Assembly (NCBI GenBank): GCA_020444205.1
Contig: JAHLLJ010000012.1
Span: 1 to 53,886, forward strand
Direction: 5' to 3'
Source of the DNA: Deltaproteobacteria bacterium
Lineage (GTDB): Bacteria; Desulfobacterota; Desulfarculia; Desulfarculales; Desulfarculaceae
Length of the DNA: 53,886 bases
Shown here: piece after piece, positions 8,316 through 18,428 of the stretch
How the letters are laid out: each line of letters opens with the position of its first letter
Position numbering within the stretch: the first letter of the stretch is position 1
Position numbers and translations under genes: made by a program
Notes under the pieces: generated by a model
What the model saw: only the letters and a program-made list of their open reading frames with translations
Database searches by the model: none
Told to the model about the DNA's origin: nothing

Positions 8316-9818
8316 CTAGAAAACCGCCAGGGCCACCTGGGAGCCCGGATGCAGCATGGCCCGCACCGGGCCCTCAATCAGCTCCAGCACCGGCCCGGGA
8401 TGCAGCCCGATGAACAATACCGCCGCGGCCAAAACCCCCAGGATAAGCGCCTCGCGTGCGTTGAGATCCGGCAGGGACGCGTCTGGTTTGGCCGGGCCGA
8501 AGATGGTGGCTTGCACCATCCCCAGCACGTACATCACTCCCACCGCCAGACCCACGAAACCGGCCACTGCCGCCGCCGGGTATACCCGGTAGGTGCCCAG
8601 CAGCACCAAGAGCTCGCCCACGAAGTTGTTGAGCCCGGGCAGGCCCAGGGAGGCCATGGCGAAAAACAGGAAAAAGGCGCTGAAGCGGGGCATGGCTCCC
8701 CACAGCCCGCCCATGTCGGCCAGGCGGCGGGTACCAAGGCGGGCTTGCAGCAAACCCGCCATGATGAACAGGGCCGAGGTGGATAGCCCGTGGTTGATCA
8801 TCTGCAGCACCGCCCCGCTGACGCTCAGCAAATCCCAGGCGGCCAGGCCCAGCACCACCAGGCCCAGGTGGGTGATGCTGGAGTAGGCCACCAGGCGCTT
8901 GAGGTCCTCCTGAGCCCGGGCTATCCAGGCGGCATAGAACACCCCGGCCAGGGCCAGGCCTATGAGCACCGGCGCGGCCAGGGACGCGGCCGAGGGCAAC
9001 AGGGGCAGGGCCACCCGGAAGATGGCGTAGGCCCCGGTCTTGAGAAGCACCCCGGCCAGGAGCACGCTGCCCGCGGTGGGGGCCTGGGTGTGGGCCTCGG
9101 GCAGCCAGGTGTGCAGGGGCACCAGGGGCACCTTCACCGCGAAGCCGATGAGCATGGCCGCCATGAGCCAGGTCTGGATACCGGCCGCCGGAGGGGCCGA
9201 GGCCAGGGCGGCCAGGGAGAAGGTGTATTCGCCGGTCTGAGCGCCGTGAGCCGCGTAGAGCCCAAGAATACCCAAGAGCAACATCAGGCTGCCCGCCAGG
9301 GTGAACAGCACCAGCTTAAAGGAAGCATAGATCCTGCGTTCGTGGCCCCAGATGCCCACCAGGAAGAACATGGGGATGAGCTGCAGCTCCCAGAAAAGAT
9401 AGAACAGGAACAGGTCTTGGGCCAGGAACAGCCCGTTGACCCCGGTCTGCATGACCAGCAGCAGGAAGTAGTACAGGCCCGGCCGGTCCTCTATCTGCCG
9501 CCAGGAGACCAGCACGCACAGCACCTGCAGCAGGGCGGTCAAAAGCACCAGCAGCAGGCTCACCCCGTCCAGGCCCAGGCGGTAGCCGATGCCTAGGGCG
9601 GGCAGCCAAGCCCGGCTCTCGCTCAGCAGCCAAGCGCCCTGGCCCGTGGCCGGGGACTCGGCCCAGGCCAGCAAGCCGCCCACCAGGGCCAGCTCCACCA
9701 GGGAAACCACCAGGGCGGCGCCCCGGGCGGCGCGCAGACGTGTGCCGCAGGCCAGCGCCAACAGACCTCCCCCCAAGGGGAGCAGGACCAGTAGGCTGAG
9801 TAGCGGTACGGCTAACAC
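8316..9818 (-). CDS. nuoM: NADH-quinone oxidoreductase subunit M
   Basis: Antiporter-like membrane subunit of complex I, 500 residues with about 14 helices. Hallmarks are FYLFWELQLIPMFFLVGIWG with the key Glu in helix 5, KVPLVPLHTWLPEAHTQAPT with the conserved Lys and His, and RLVAYSSITHLG. It begins with GTG at 9818, 13 bp after the nuoL stop, and no better ATG matches the family N-terminus. It is co-transcribed with nuoL and nuoN. Confidence 0.95.
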   Translation of the reverse strand: MLAVPLLSLLVLLPLGGGLLALACGTRLRAARGAALVVSLVELALVGGLLAWAESPATGQGAWLLSESRAWLPALGIGYRLGLDGVSLLLVLLTALLQVLCVLVSWRQIEDRPGLYYFLLLVMQTGVNGLFLAQDLFLFYLFWELQLIPMFFLVGIWGHERRIYASFKLVLFTLAGSLMLLLGILGLYAAHGAQTGEYTFSLAALASAPPAAGIQTWLMAAMLIGFAVKVPLVPLHTWLPEAHTQAPTAGSVLLAGVLLKTGAYAIFRVALPLLPSAASLAAPVLIGLALAGVFYAAWIARAQEDLKRLVAYSSITHLGLVVLGLAAWDLLSVSGAVLQMINHGLSTSALFIMAGLLQARLGTRRLADMGGLWGAMPRFSAFFLFFAMASLGLPGLNNFVGELLVLLGTYRVYPAAAVAGFVGLAVGVMYVLGMVQATIFGPAKPDASLPDLNAREALILGVLAAAVLFIGLHPGPVLELIEGPVRAMLHPGSQVALAVF

Positions 9819-9831
9819 GTCTTAACCATCC

Positions 9832-11709
9832 TCACCATGCGAACCAGCTCCAGGCCAGGACTCCCAGCACCGAAACCAAGGCCACCACCATCATGAGCAG
9901 ATACAGGGACAAACGGCCGTTGCTCCAGGCAGCCAGTCCCCGGGAAAAGATGCTCAAGCCCTGTCCCAGGGTGGTAAAGCCCAGGTCCAGGCCGCCATCG
10001 TCGAACTGCTTCCAGAGAAACTCCGCGGTGGCTCGATAGGGGCGGACCAAAAACAGCTCGTAGAACCTATCCAAATACAGCGCATGGAACAGCGCCTCGC
10101 GCCAGGCTGTTGGGCGCGGCTCGGCGCTCACCCCCCGGTACAGCCAGGCGGCCAGGGCGATGGCCGCCAAAACCCCGGCCGCGCTGGCCAGGGCCATGCC
10201 CAGCTCCACGGAGCCTGATGCCGGCACTTCCAGCCGCGCTCCCGGCACCGCGTCCAGGAAGCGGGCCAGCCAGTGCTTGCCCGGGCCCAAGGGTACGTTC
10301 AATAGACCATCGCCCAGAGCCAGGGCGGCCAGGGGCCACAGCACCCAGGTGAGTAGGCGGGGCAGCTTGCTTACCTGGTCGGCGGTGCGACCGCCATGGC
10401 GCGAGCCGAAGGCGATGAAGTAGACCCGGAAGGTGTAGAGCGGGGTGAGTAGGGCCGCCAAAAAGCCCGCCGCCCAGAACAGCTTGTAAGACAAGCCCGG
10501 AGCCGTGAAGGCGGCCAGCAGGATGCGGTCCTTGCTGAAGTAGCCCCCCAGCAGAGGGAAGGCGCTAAGGCACAGCGCGCCGATGAGAAACAGCGCGCCC
10601 ACCGCAGGCATCAAGCGGCGCAGGTTGCCCATCTTGAAGATGTTGTGCTCCTCGTCCAGGGCCTTGATCACGCACCCGGCGGCCAGAAACAGCAGGGACT
10701 TGAAAAAGGCGTGGGAGAGCAGGTGGAACATGCCGGCCACAATATCCGAGGCCCCCACCGCCAGGAACATGTAGCCCACCTGGCTGATGGTGGAGTAGGC
10801 CAGCACCCGCTTGATGTCGTGCTGGGCCAAGGCGGCCAGGGCGGCCCACAGGGCGGTGATCGCTCCCACCCCGGCAATGAGCCACAGCACCCAGGGCGAG
10901 GCGGCCAGCACCGGGAACATACGCATGAGCAGATACACCCCGGCGGTGACCATGGTGGCCGCGTGGATCAGTGCCGACACCGGCGAGGGTCCGGCCATGG
11001 CGTCGGGCAGCCACACGCTCAGGGGAAGCTGGGCCGATTTGCCCGCCGCCGCCCAGAACAACAGCAGCCCCAGCACCAGGGCTGCGCCGGAGCTCAGGGA
11101 GGCAGCCTGAGCGTTGACGCCGGTTATGGACAGCTCGCCCAGCCACACCAGGCACAGGGCCAGCAGCACCCCAAAGGCGATATCTCCCAGGCGGGTGAAG
11201 AGAAAGGCCTTGCGCCCGGCCGAGGCGTTGGCCTCCTCGCCGTACCAGAAGCCGATGAGGGCGTAGGAGCAGAAGCCCACTCCTTCCCAGCCCAGGTACA
11301 TGAACACCAGGCTGTCGGAAAGGGTGACCACCAGCATGGCGAATACGAACAAGTTCAGATACACGAAGTAGCGCACCAGGCCGGAATCGTCGCGCATGAA
11401 GCTGGTGGAGTAAAGATGGATGATGCTTGCCACGAAGGTGACCATCAGGGCCATGAGGGCGGCCAGGGAGTCGTAGTGCACGTCCATGGCCGTGTTCAGG
11501 GGGCCTAGCTTGATCCAGGCGAACAGGGTCAGGTCGTGCGCCTCGGCCCCGCGCAGGAGCAGGGCGGCCAGCGCCGCCGCCAGGGAGATGAGCACCGCCA
11601 GGCAGGCGGTCAGGCTAACCCCCCGTCTGGGCAGCGCACGGCCCGCCAGGGCGTTGAGCAACGCGCCGGCCAGTGGCGTCAGCAGCATTATGAGAATCAG
11701 CGCCTTCAT
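9832..11709 (-). CDS. nuoL: NADH-quinone oxidoreductase subunit L
   Basis: Distal proton-pumping subunit of complex I, 625 residues. The N-terminal half carries YLGWEGVGFCSYALIGFWY and KSAQLPLSVWLPDAMAGPSPVSALIHAATMV-type motifs with the conserved Lys/His network. The C-terminus has the extra amphipathic helix and anchoring helix typical of NuoL. ATG at 11709 (MKALILIMLLTPLAG) matches the family start and lies one base after the nuoK stop. A longer in-frame extension to 11811 only overlaps nuoK and is not family-like. Confidence 0.95.
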   Translation of the reverse strand: MKALILIMLLTPLAGALLNALAGRALPRRGVSLTACLAVLISLAAALAALLLRGAEAHDLTLFAWIKLGPLNTAMDVHYDSLAALMALMVTFVASIIHLYSTSFMRDDSGLVRYFVYLNLFVFAMLVVTLSDSLVFMYLGWEGVGFCSYALIGFWYGEEANASAGRKAFLFTRLGDIAFGVLLALCLVWLGELSITGVNAQAASLSSGAALVLGLLLFWAAAGKSAQLPLSVWLPDAMAGPSPVSALIHAATMVTAGVYLLMRMFPVLAASPWVLWLIAGVGAITALWAALAALAQHDIKRVLAYSTISQVGYMFLAVGASDIVAGMFHLLSHAFFKSLLFLAAGCVIKALDEEHNIFKMGNLRRLMPAVGALFLIGALCLSAFPLLGGYFSKDRILLAAFTAPGLSYKLFWAAGFLAALLTPLYTFRVYFIAFGSRHGGRTADQVSKLPRLLTWVLWPLAALALGDGLLNVPLGPGKHWLARFLDAVPGARLEVPASGSVELGMALASAAGVLAAIALAAWLYRGVSAEPRPTAWREALFHALYLDRFYELFLVRPYRATAEFLWKQFDDGGLDLGFTTLGQGLSIFSRGLAAWSNGRLSLYLLMMVVALVSVLGVLAWSWFAW

Positions 11710-11710
11710 G

Positions 11711-12016
11711 CTAATTCCCCAGCATCCGGTAATCGTCCGGGTCCAGGGTGCTCCGCCGGGACCAGGCGTAGACCACCAGGGCCAGGCCCACCGCGACCTC
11801 GGCGGCGGCAATGGCCAGGATGAACAGCACCAGGGCCTGGCCGTCCAGGTTTTGCCAGCGCAGGGAGCCGGCCACCAAGGCCAGCCCGGCGGAGTTGAGC
11901 ATCACCTCCACCCCGATGATGATCATGAACAGGTTGCGCCGGGCGATGACGCAGGCCGCGCCCAGAATGAACAGCAGGGCAGCCAAGGCCAGCACATGTC
12001 CCAGGGGAGCGATCAT
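11711..12016 (-). CDS. nuoK: NADH-quinone oxidoreductase subunit K
   Basis: Small three-helix complex I membrane subunit of 101 residues, the normal length. The buried glutamates are seen in MIIIGVEVMLNSAGL and in the helix AIAAAEVAVGLALVV, both family signatures needed for proton transfer. The start overlaps the nuoJ stop by 4 bp (ATGA), and nuoL starts one base after the stop, so translation of J, K and L is coupled. Confidence 0.95.
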   Translation of the reverse strand: MIAPLGHVLALAALLFILGAACVIARRNLFMIIIGVEVMLNSAGLALVAGSLRWQNLDGQALVLFILAIAAAEVAVGLALVVYAWSRRSTLDPDDYRMLGN

Positions 12017-12534
12017 GACACGCCCCCCTTCTTGCCCCGGAAGGCGTGGCGGCCCAGGTAGAGCGCTCCCACTAGGGCCACGAACAGCAAGAAGGAGACG
12101 ATCTCCACCGCCAGCCAGTACTTGCGGAACACGAACTCACCAAAGGCCTGGGGAGATACCGAGGCCAACGTTAGCCCCTGACCACTGACCGGATCGGAGG
12201 CGATCAAGGCGGCCATGATGACCAGCAGCACCAGGCTTAAAACAGCCGCGGGCAGCCACTGACGGGCGTAGCGCCATTTTTCGCCGCCGCTCACCGGTAC
12301 GGCCAGGGTGACCACGATGAACACGAACAGCACCATGATGGCCCCGGCGTAGACGATCACCTCCAGGGCGGCCAGCAGGGGAGCTCCCAGCAGGTAGAAC
12401 AGCAGAGCCGTACCCACGAAGGAGATGACCAGGTGCACCACCGCATGCATGAGGTTGCGGCTGGTCACGGCCAGCAAGGTGGCGGCCAGCACCACCATGG
12501 CCAGCAGATAGAATATGGCGCCCGGTATGCTCAT
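12013..12534 (-). CDS. nuoJ: NADH-quinone oxidoreductase subunit J
   Basis: Complex I membrane subunit of 173 residues with five helices. The typical stretch ALEVIVYAGAIMVLFVFIVVTL contains the helix-3 region with the pi-bulge Tyr. ATG at 12534 has AGGA 5 bases upstream; a GTG three bases earlier (12537) is an alternative. It follows nuoI directly and overlaps nuoK by 4 bp. Confidence 0.94.
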   Translation of the reverse strand: MSIPGAIFYLLAMVVLAATLLAVTSRNLMHAVVHLVISFVGTALLFYLLGAPLLAALEVIVYAGAIMVLFVFIVVTLAVPVSGGEKWRYARQWLPAAVLSLVLLVIMAALIASDPVSGQGLTLASVSPQAFGEFVFRKYWLAVEIVSFLLFVALVGALYLGRHAFRGKKGGVS

Positions 12535-12541
12535 CACGGTC

Positions 12542-13123
12542 CTAAATATGGTTGCTCAGCACGTCCACCGGCTCCTCTTCGCCGATGTGCTCGCCCTTGC
12601 CGCCGTACACGCTGACCCCGGCGTGACGGTAGAAGTTGTAATCCGGATGCTTGCCTCCACCCTCGATAAGCAGGTCCTCTTTTTCCGCTACCAGGCCAAG
12701 CAGGCTGTGGTTGGCCAACTCAAAGTCCGGGGTGAGCTGGATGGCCAGGGTGGGGCAGGCCTCCTCGCAGAGCCCGCAAAAGATGCAGCGGGCAAAGTTG
12801 ATCCTGAACCAGCGGGCCCAGCGCCGCCCGTCGGCGCGCTCCTCGCTCTGCATGGATATGCAATCCACCGGGCAGGCGGCCGAGCACAGATAGCAGGCCA
12901 CGCAGCGCTCCTCGCCGTCCGGGTCCCGGGTGAGCACGATGCGTGCCCGGGTGCGCTTAGGCAGGGTGCGTTTCACCTCGGGGTACTCAAAGGTGATGGG
13001 CTTGCGGAACAGATGGCGCAGGGTCATGGCAAAGCCCTGGACCACACCCCAGGCCTGGCGCAGACCGGCCGCCGCTTCCCGGCGGATGTGGCTCGTTTTC
13101 TCTTGTTCGCGTTCGTAGTTCAT
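12542..13123 (-). CDS. nuoI: NADH-quinone oxidoreductase subunit I (8Fe ferredoxin)
   Basis: Peripheral-arm subunit of complex I holding clusters N6a and N6b, 193 residues. The two 4Fe-4S motifs are C74-x2-C77-x2-C80-x3-C84 ([12 protein letters not shown]) and C113-x2-C116-x2-C119-x3-C123 ([12 protein letters not shown]). ATG at 13123 overlaps the nuoH stop by 4 bp and gives the family-like start MNYEREQEK; a longer frame into nuoH is spurious. It relays electrons from NuoG to cluster N2 in NuoB. Confidence 0.95.
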   Translation of the reverse strand: MNYEREQEKTSHIRREAAAGLRQAWGVVQGFAMTLRHLFRKPITFEYPEVKRTLPKRTRARIVLTRDPDGEERCVACYLCSAACPVDCISMQSEERADGRRWARWFRINFARCIFCGLCEEACPTLAIQLTPDFELANHSLLGLVAEKEDLLIEGGGKHPDYNFYRHAGVSVYGGKGEHIGEEEPVDVLSNHI

Positions 13124-14118
13124 GACAGCAGCACCATGATTCCGGCGGTGACCACGATGTTGATCAAGGCCAGGGGAGTCAGCACCTTCCAGCAGAAGCC
13201 CATGAGCTGGTCCCAACGCAGGCGGGGCAGGGTGCCGCGCGACCAGATCATCAGAAACACCATGGCGAACACCTTGAGCATGAACCAGACCAGGGGCGGC
13301 AATAGGGGGCCGTGCCAGCCGCCCAGGAAAAAGACCGCCACTAGCGAGCCCAGCACGATCATGTTTATGTACTCGCCCAGAAAATACAGGCCAAAGCGCA
13401 TGCCGCTGTACTCGGTGTGAAAACCGGCCATGAGCTCGTTCTCGGCCTCGGGCAGGTCAAAGGGGATGCGCTTGGCTTCGGCAAAGGCGGCGATAAGGAA
13501 AATGGCGAAAGCCACCGGTTGCACCAGGATGAAGGGCAGTCCGGCCTGGGCCTCCACAATGTCGGTGAGGCGCAAAGAACCGGCCAGCATCACCACCGGC
13601 ACCAGGGACAGGGCCAGGGGCAGCTCGTAGGAGATCATCTGAGCGGCGGCCCGCACTGCGCCCAGCAGGCTGTACTTGGAATTGCTGGCCCAGCCGCCCA
13701 GGGTCACCCCATACACCCCGATGGAAGAGAAGGCCAGGGCGTAGAGCACCCCCACGTTCAGGTCCAGAACCATGAGCTCAAAGCGGTGGCCAAACAAATG
13801 CAGGGCCGGGCCAAAGGGCACCACCGCCGCGATCATAAAGGCGGTGAGGGCGGTGACCGCCGGGGCGAACAAATAAAGGAAAAGATCGGCTCCCCGGGGC
13901 CGCACGTCCTCCTTGGTGATCATCTTTATGACGTCGGCGATGGGCTGTAAGGACCCATGCCAGCCCGCCCGGTTGGGCCCCAGGCGTATCTGCAAACGGC
14001 CCAACAGCTTGCGCTCGGCCAGCACCAGATAGGCGGCGATCATCAAGAGCCCCACCAGGGACACGGCCAGCTTGAGGAAAAGCAGAACCACATCGATCAG
14101 CCAAGAGGGAATCATCAT
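13120..14118 (-). CDS. nuoH: NADH-quinone oxidoreductase subunit H
   Basis: Complex I membrane subunit at the quinone channel, 332 residues with eight helices. Signatures are [20 protein letters not shown] near residues 30-50, the charged loop [22 protein letters not shown], and [19 protein letters not shown] near the C-terminus. A strong GGAGGTG precedes the ATG at 14118. It overlaps nuoG upstream and nuoI downstream by 4 bp each. Confidence 0.95.
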   Translation of the reverse strand: MMIPSWLIDVVLLFLKLAVSLVGLLMIAAYLVLAERKLLGRLQIRLGPNRAGWHGSLQPIADVIKMITKEDVRPRGADLFLYLFAPAVTALTAFMIAAVVPFGPALHLFGHRFELMVLDLNVGVLYALAFSSIGVYGVTLGGWASNSKYSLLGAVRAAAQMISYELPLALSLVPVVMLAGSLRLTDIVEAQAGLPFILVQPVAFAIFLIAAFAEAKRIPFDLPEAENELMAGFHTEYSGMRFGLYFLGEYINMIVLGSLVAVFFLGGWHGPLLPPLVWFMLKVFAMVFLMIWSRGTLPRLRWDQLMGFCWKVLTPLALINIVVTAGIMVLLS

Positions 14119-16613
14119 GATTCACCTCCCGCCGTGATATTGGATGCGGGCACAACCTGGCGGCGGCCCGAAAGTATCTGCCAATCATGGTCCAAGCCGG
14201 GCACCAGCACCGCCACGCGGGGATGCATATCCGCGCTGGTGCGCAAGAGCAGCAGCAGCTCACCCACGTCCAGGCGCAAGCACACCGTGCCGGAGGGCTC
14301 CAAGCCCAGAGCCGCGGCGGTATCCGGATGCAGCCAGAGCAGGCTCTCCAGCGCCGCCTGGACCAACACCCGCGAGTAAGAGGCCAGCTCCTCGCCGGGC
14401 GCGAAGGCCGGGCTTACCAGTATCTCCAGCTGATCCTCGCCCGGAGCGGCGGGCAGAGGCTCCTCGGAAAGCGCTTGAACTAGGGGCTGGAGGGGCAGCA
14501 GGCGATCCCCGTACTCCGGCTGCCCATGCTTGATCAAGGGGGCCAGGGAGGGGTGAGTCTCGGCTAGCCACTGCCAGCAGGTTTGGCGGGGCAGCCTTTC
14601 ACTGGACCGAGAAAGCTCCCGAGCCACCTCATCCAAAAGCACGCTGGATTCCTGCAGGCCACCCCCCGGCGCTTCCAGGGAATACACCCGGGGAGGATGG
14701 TTTCCACCGGCGATCTGTTCCAAGGGAGTGCCCATCTCACCGGCGGGAAGGGCCTGTTGCAGACGGCCCTCGTGGTTAACCAGGCTGAGGCCCGCGCCTT
14801 CGTACAGGTTGCTGACCGGGATGAACACCTCGGCCAACTCGCCGGCTGCATTGGGCAGGTGGTCCATGACCACCAGCAGGTTGAGCCCTTGCAGGGCCTT
14901 GGCCACGCGGTCCCGGTCCGGATAGCTGAACAGGGGATCATTCTCCACGGCCAGCAGGGCGCGGATCTCTCCCCGTTCCATGGCCTCCAGCAGATTTTCC
15001 TGCGCGGGCTCCTCCGGGTTGACCAGGGCCGCGCCCAGGGCATTGGCCCCGGGCAGTAGGTAGAAAACCCCGGCCTCCTGGTCCTGTTCACGCAGCAGAC
15101 CGGCCAGCCCCGCGGCCCGGCCGGGCAGGCCCTGGGGCACCAGGTCCGTGCCGCAGACCAGTACCGGCTTGGTGCTTTTGGCCAGGGCGCGGGCCATGCG
15201 TTTTAGCTCTCGCAGTTCCTTTTTGCTAAGCCCCGCACCGTCATCCGGCCCCATGAGATGGGGGTGGCTCTGCTCCAGCTTGCGGCGCTGCTTGGCTCGG
15301 AAGCTCTGCTTGACCAGCCAGGCCAGGGCGGTGTCCAGGGCCCCGGGAGCCAGGGGCAGGTTTTTGACCTCCAAAGGCAATTCGGCCGGGCGTGGGTCTA
15401 GCCGGGCCACCGAAGCCCCGGCCCGCCAGGCCTGACGCAGTGCCAGGGCCAGCATGGGGGCCTCGCCCAGGGGCTCCACTCCGGTCATTAAGATGAGATC
15501 CGCCTTGGCCAGTTCGCTAAGGGACACGGCCAGCTCCGGGGTCAGACCCTGGGCGGCGTCCCGCACCCTGAGGGCCAGGTCAGGCTCCAAGAAGAAGCGG
15601 GCCCCGGACCAGCCCAGCTCCGCGCACAGCCGTTGCAAGGCGATCTGGGCCTCCAGGCCCATGCGGGACGAGCCCAGAGCGGCCACGGCCGTGGGGCCGT
15701 ACTCTTGGGTGATTTGCCCCAAGCGCCTGATCATCTCTGACAAGGCCAGGCGGGGCTCGGTTTCCCGGCCCTGGACCAGGGCAACACGGGGTCTCTGGGG
15801 ATAGTTGGCAAAGCCGTAGCCATAGCGGCCCCGGTCGCAGATGAAGTGCCCATTGACTTCCGGTTCGGGGCGCGCCTCCAGACGCACCACCTGGCGGTAG
15901 CGCACATTCACCGTGGTGGCGCAGCCCAGGGAGCAATGGGGGCAGATCGAGTCGGCCCGAGCAAAATCCCAGTAGCGGCCCTCAAAGCGCGAAGGCTTGT
16001 CCGTGTACACCCCGGTGGGGCACAGGTCCACGATGTTGCCTGCAAAGGGGCTTTCCAAACGGCCGCTCTGCTGACGGCCGAAATAGGTGCGCCAGCCGAT
16101 CTGCATGGCCCCCAGGTCGTGGTAGCCCGCGTACTCCTGATAAAAGCGGCGGCAGCGCCAGCAATGGATGCAGCGATTCATTTCATGGGCCACAAAGGGC
16201 CCCAGGTCCTGGTCGCGGTAGGTGCGCTTTTCGCCTTGGTAGCGCCGGATGCCGTGCCCGCTGGACACGGTCATGTCCTGCAACAGACACTGGCCGCCCT
16301 CGTCGCACACCGGGCAGTCGTGGGGGTGGTTGAGCATGAGCCACTCGATGACCTGGCGGCGGAAGTCCTGGGCCTCGGGATGATCGGTGGAGACCACCAT
16401 GCCGTCCCTGACCTCGGTCATGCAGCTCATCTCCAGGCCCTTGACCGGCCCCTCCAAAAACATCACCGCGCACATGCGGCAGGCCCCCACCGCGCCCAGG
16501 GCCTCGTGGAAGCAAAAACGGGGGATGTATATCCCCAATTGCTCCGCCGCCTGAATCACTTTGGTTCCCAAGGGAACCTCTATGCTGCGGTTGTCTATGG
16601 TCAAGCGCGGCAT
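14115..16613 (-). CDS. nuoG: NADH-quinone oxidoreductase subunit G
   Basis: Large iron-sulfur subunit of complex I, 832 residues. The N-terminal 2Fe-2S domain (FCFHEALGAVGACRMC ... MSC) is followed by the His-Cys3 cluster in HPHDCPVCDEGGQC and a 4Fe-4S set CIHCWRC ... DLCPTG. A fourth set CPHCSLGC ... FICD fits the extra N7 cluster of E. coli/Thermus-type NuoG. The rest is a molybdopterin-oxidoreductase-like domain without a cofactor role. ATG at 16613 (MPRLTIDNRS) matches the family start; an in-frame extension to 16661 is less likely. It overlaps nuoH by 4 bp. Confidence 0.94.
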   Translation of the reverse strand: MPRLTIDNRSIEVPLGTKVIQAAEQLGIYIPRFCFHEALGAVGACRMCAVMFLEGPVKGLEMSCMTEVRDGMVVSTDHPEAQDFRRQVIEWLMLNHPHDCPVCDEGGQCLLQDMTVSSGHGIRRYQGEKRTYRDQDLGPFVAHEMNRCIHCWRCRRFYQEYAGYHDLGAMQIGWRTYFGRQQSGRLESPFAGNIVDLCPTGVYTDKPSRFEGRYWDFARADSICPHCSLGCATTVNVRYRQVVRLEARPEPEVNGHFICDRGRYGYGFANYPQRPRVALVQGRETEPRLALSEMIRRLGQITQEYGPTAVAALGSSRMGLEAQIALQRLCAELGWSGARFFLEPDLALRVRDAAQGLTPELAVSLSELAKADLILMTGVEPLGEAPMLALALRQAWRAGASVARLDPRPAELPLEVKNLPLAPGALDTALAWLVKQSFRAKQRRKLEQSHPHLMGPDDGAGLSKKELRELKRMARALAKSTKPVLVCGTDLVPQGLPGRAAGLAGLLREQDQEAGVFYLLPGANALGAALVNPEEPAQENLLEAMERGEIRALLAVENDPLFSYPDRDRVAKALQGLNLLVVMDHLPNAAGELAEVFIPVSNLYEGAGLSLVNHEGRLQQALPAGEMGTPLEQIAGGNHPPRVYSLEAPGGGLQESSVLLDEVARELSRSSERLPRQTCWQWLAETHPSLAPLIKHGQPEYGDRLLPLQPLVQALSEEPLPAAPGEDQLEILVSPAFAPGEELASYSRVLVQAALESLLWLHPDTAAALGLEPSGTVCLRLDVGELLLLLRTSADMHPRVAVLVPGLDHDWQILSGRRQVVPASNITAGGES

Positions 16614-16626
16614 GGCTATAAAAACC

Positions 16627-17895
16627 CTAGACCCCTTTGTAGGGGCAGCGCCGCTGGGCAATGTGCTCCAGCAGCTCGTCCTGAAAATATTCCAACAGGC
16701 CCAGCACCGGGGCGGCGGCTCCCGGCGCGAAGGCGCAGTAGGAATGATCCATGTAGCGGGCCATCTCCCGCAGCCTTTTGACGCAGCTCTCGTCGGCGTC
16801 GCCCAGTTCGATGCGCAGCAGAAGATGGCGCATGTAGGGAAGCCCCTCCCGGCAGGGGGTGCACCAGCCGCAGGATTCGCGGGCGAAAAAGGTGAGCAAG
16901 TTCAAACAGGCCGACACCAGGCAGGCCTGTTGGTCGAACACGATGATGGCCCCGGTGCCCAGGCGGTGGCCGATCTTGGCCAGAGACTCGAAATCCATGG
17001 CCACGTCCAAGTGCTTGGAGGGCAGCAGCTTGGTGGAGGCCCCGCCGGTGAGGCAGGCCTTGAACTCGCGCCCACCCTTCATGCCCCCGGCCTGCTCGAA
17101 GATGATCTCCCTGAGTGGTGTGCCCATGGGCGTTTCGTAGCAGTCCGGCTGGTTCACCATGCCGCTCACCCCAAAGAGCTTGGTGCCGTCCCCACCCGGG
17201 GTTACGGCCAGGCCTTTGAACCACTCCGCCCCATTGCGGATGATGTGGGGCAGGCAGGCCAGGGTCTCCACGTTGTTGACGATGGTGGGTTTGCCCCAGA
17301 GGCCGCTGTCGGTCATGTGGCCCTCTTTGTCCGGGCGGGGGCGCTCGCCTTGGATGGCCCTGACCTGGGCCGAAGCCTCGCCGCATATGTAGCGACCGGC
17401 GCTGCGGTGCAGGGTGATGTCGAAGTCGAAACCACTGCCCAGGATATTGTCACCCAGCAGGTTTTCTTCCCTGAGCTTGGCAAACTCCCCTTCGAATATC
17501 TCCGCCTCCAGCTCGTAGGAGGGGCGGATGAAGATGACCGCCCTCTGGGCCTGATTGGCGTAGCCGGCCAAGATGGTGCCTTCGATAATTTGATGCGGGT
17601 CCGCCCCCACCAGGATGCGGTCCTTGAAGGTGCCGGGCTCCATCTCGTCGGTGTTGGGGATCACGTAACGGGGATGTGGAGCGTCCTCGCGCAAAAAGCT
17701 CCACTTTCTGCCGGTGGGGAAGCCCGCGCCCCCCCTGCCCTTGAGGCCGGAGTCCAGCACCATCTTGGTCAGCTCGTGGGGCTTCACCTTCCCCAGAACC
17801 TTGTCCAGGGCCTGGTAACCGCCGCTCTCCCGGTATTCCTCCAGGGTGGTGGGCCGATCAGGACGGCGGTTTTTTAAAAGAACCTTCTCAGCCAT
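16627..17895 (-). CDS. nuoF: NADH-quinone oxidoreductase subunit F
   Basis: NADH- and FMN-binding subunit of complex I, 422 residues. The flavin/NADH glycine motif GLKGRGGAGFPTGRKW lies at about residues 50-65, GEASAQVRAIQGERPRP follows near residue 170, and the 4Fe-4S N3 motif CGWCTPCREG lies near residue 345 with a further Cys about 40 residues on. Note GEASAQ where many homologues have GEETAL/GEESAL. ATG at 17895 is 2 bp from the nuoE stop. It accepts hydride from NADH and passes electrons towards NuoE and NuoG. Confidence 0.95.
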   Translation of the reverse strand: MAEKVLLKNRRPDRPTTLEEYRESGGYQALDKVLGKVKPHELTKMVLDSGLKGRGGAGFPTGRKWSFLREDAPHPRYVIPNTDEMEPGTFKDRILVGADPHQIIEGTILAGYANQAQRAVIFIRPSYELEAEIFEGEFAKLREENLLGDNILGSGFDFDITLHRSAGRYICGEASAQVRAIQGERPRPDKEGHMTDSGLWGKPTIVNNVETLACLPHIIRNGAEWFKGLAVTPGGDGTKLFGVSGMVNQPDCYETPMGTPLREIIFEQAGGMKGGREFKACLTGGASTKLLPSKHLDVAMDFESLAKIGHRLGTGAIIVFDQQACLVSACLNLLTFFARESCGWCTPCREGLPYMRHLLLRIELGDADESCVKRLREMARYMDHSYCAFAPGAAAPVLGLLEYFQDELLEHIAQRRCPYKGV

Positions 17896-17897
17896 GA

Positions 17898-18422
17898 TCA
17901 GCGGTCCAACACCAGTTCCTCGGGCGGATTGTTTCTCAGCTCATCCAACACTTGGTCCAAAGACTGGGGGGTCAGGGGGCCGTAGGGTTTGCCGTTCACC
18001 AGCATGGCCGGAGCGTTTTCGCAGTAGCCGATGCAGGCGGAGGGCAACACGGTGAACAGGCCGTCGGGCGTGGTCTCGCCCACATCCACCCCCAGGCGGG
18101 CGCACAGATAGGTGACGATGCTCTCCTCCTCGCCCACGCATTCCCACCCTTCGTGGCACATCCAGCACACAACCCCGTCGCATACGTGCAGCACGAACTT
18201 GCCCACCGGGCGGCGGTAGATGTAATCGTAAAAAGTGGCCAGTTCCTCCAGCTCCAACTCGCTCATGCCCAGCAGGCCGGCAGCCTCGGCCAGGCCCTCG
18301 TCGGAGAGATAGCCGTAATGGCTTTGCACGGCGTACATCACGTCCACGGCTTTTTCCCGAGGGTGTCCGCTGTAGCGGATGTCCTTTTGCAGAGATTTTT
18401 TCAGCTTGGCGGGCAGCATCAT
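17898..18422 (-). CDS. nuoE: NADH-quinone oxidoreductase subunit E
   Basis: 24-kDa-type thioredoxin-fold subunit of complex I, 174 residues. The 2Fe-2S N1a ligands are C81, C86, C130 and C134 (CDGVVC ... CIGYC). The start is ambiguous: GTG at 18428 directly abuts the nuoBCD stop, while ATGs at 18422 and 18419 sit 3 and 6 bases after AGGTG; I give 18422. It is co-translated with nuoF, which starts 2 bp downstream. Confidence 0.93.
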   Translation of the reverse strand: MMLPAKLKKSLQKDIRYSGHPREKAVDVMYAVQSHYGYLSDEGLAEAAGLLGMSELELEELATFYDYIYRRPVGKFVLHVCDGVVCWMCHEGWECVGEEESIVTYLCARLGVDVGETTPDGLFTVLPSACIGYCENAPAMLVNGKPYGPLTPQSLDQVLDELRNNPPEELVLDR

Positions 18423-18428
18423 CGGCAC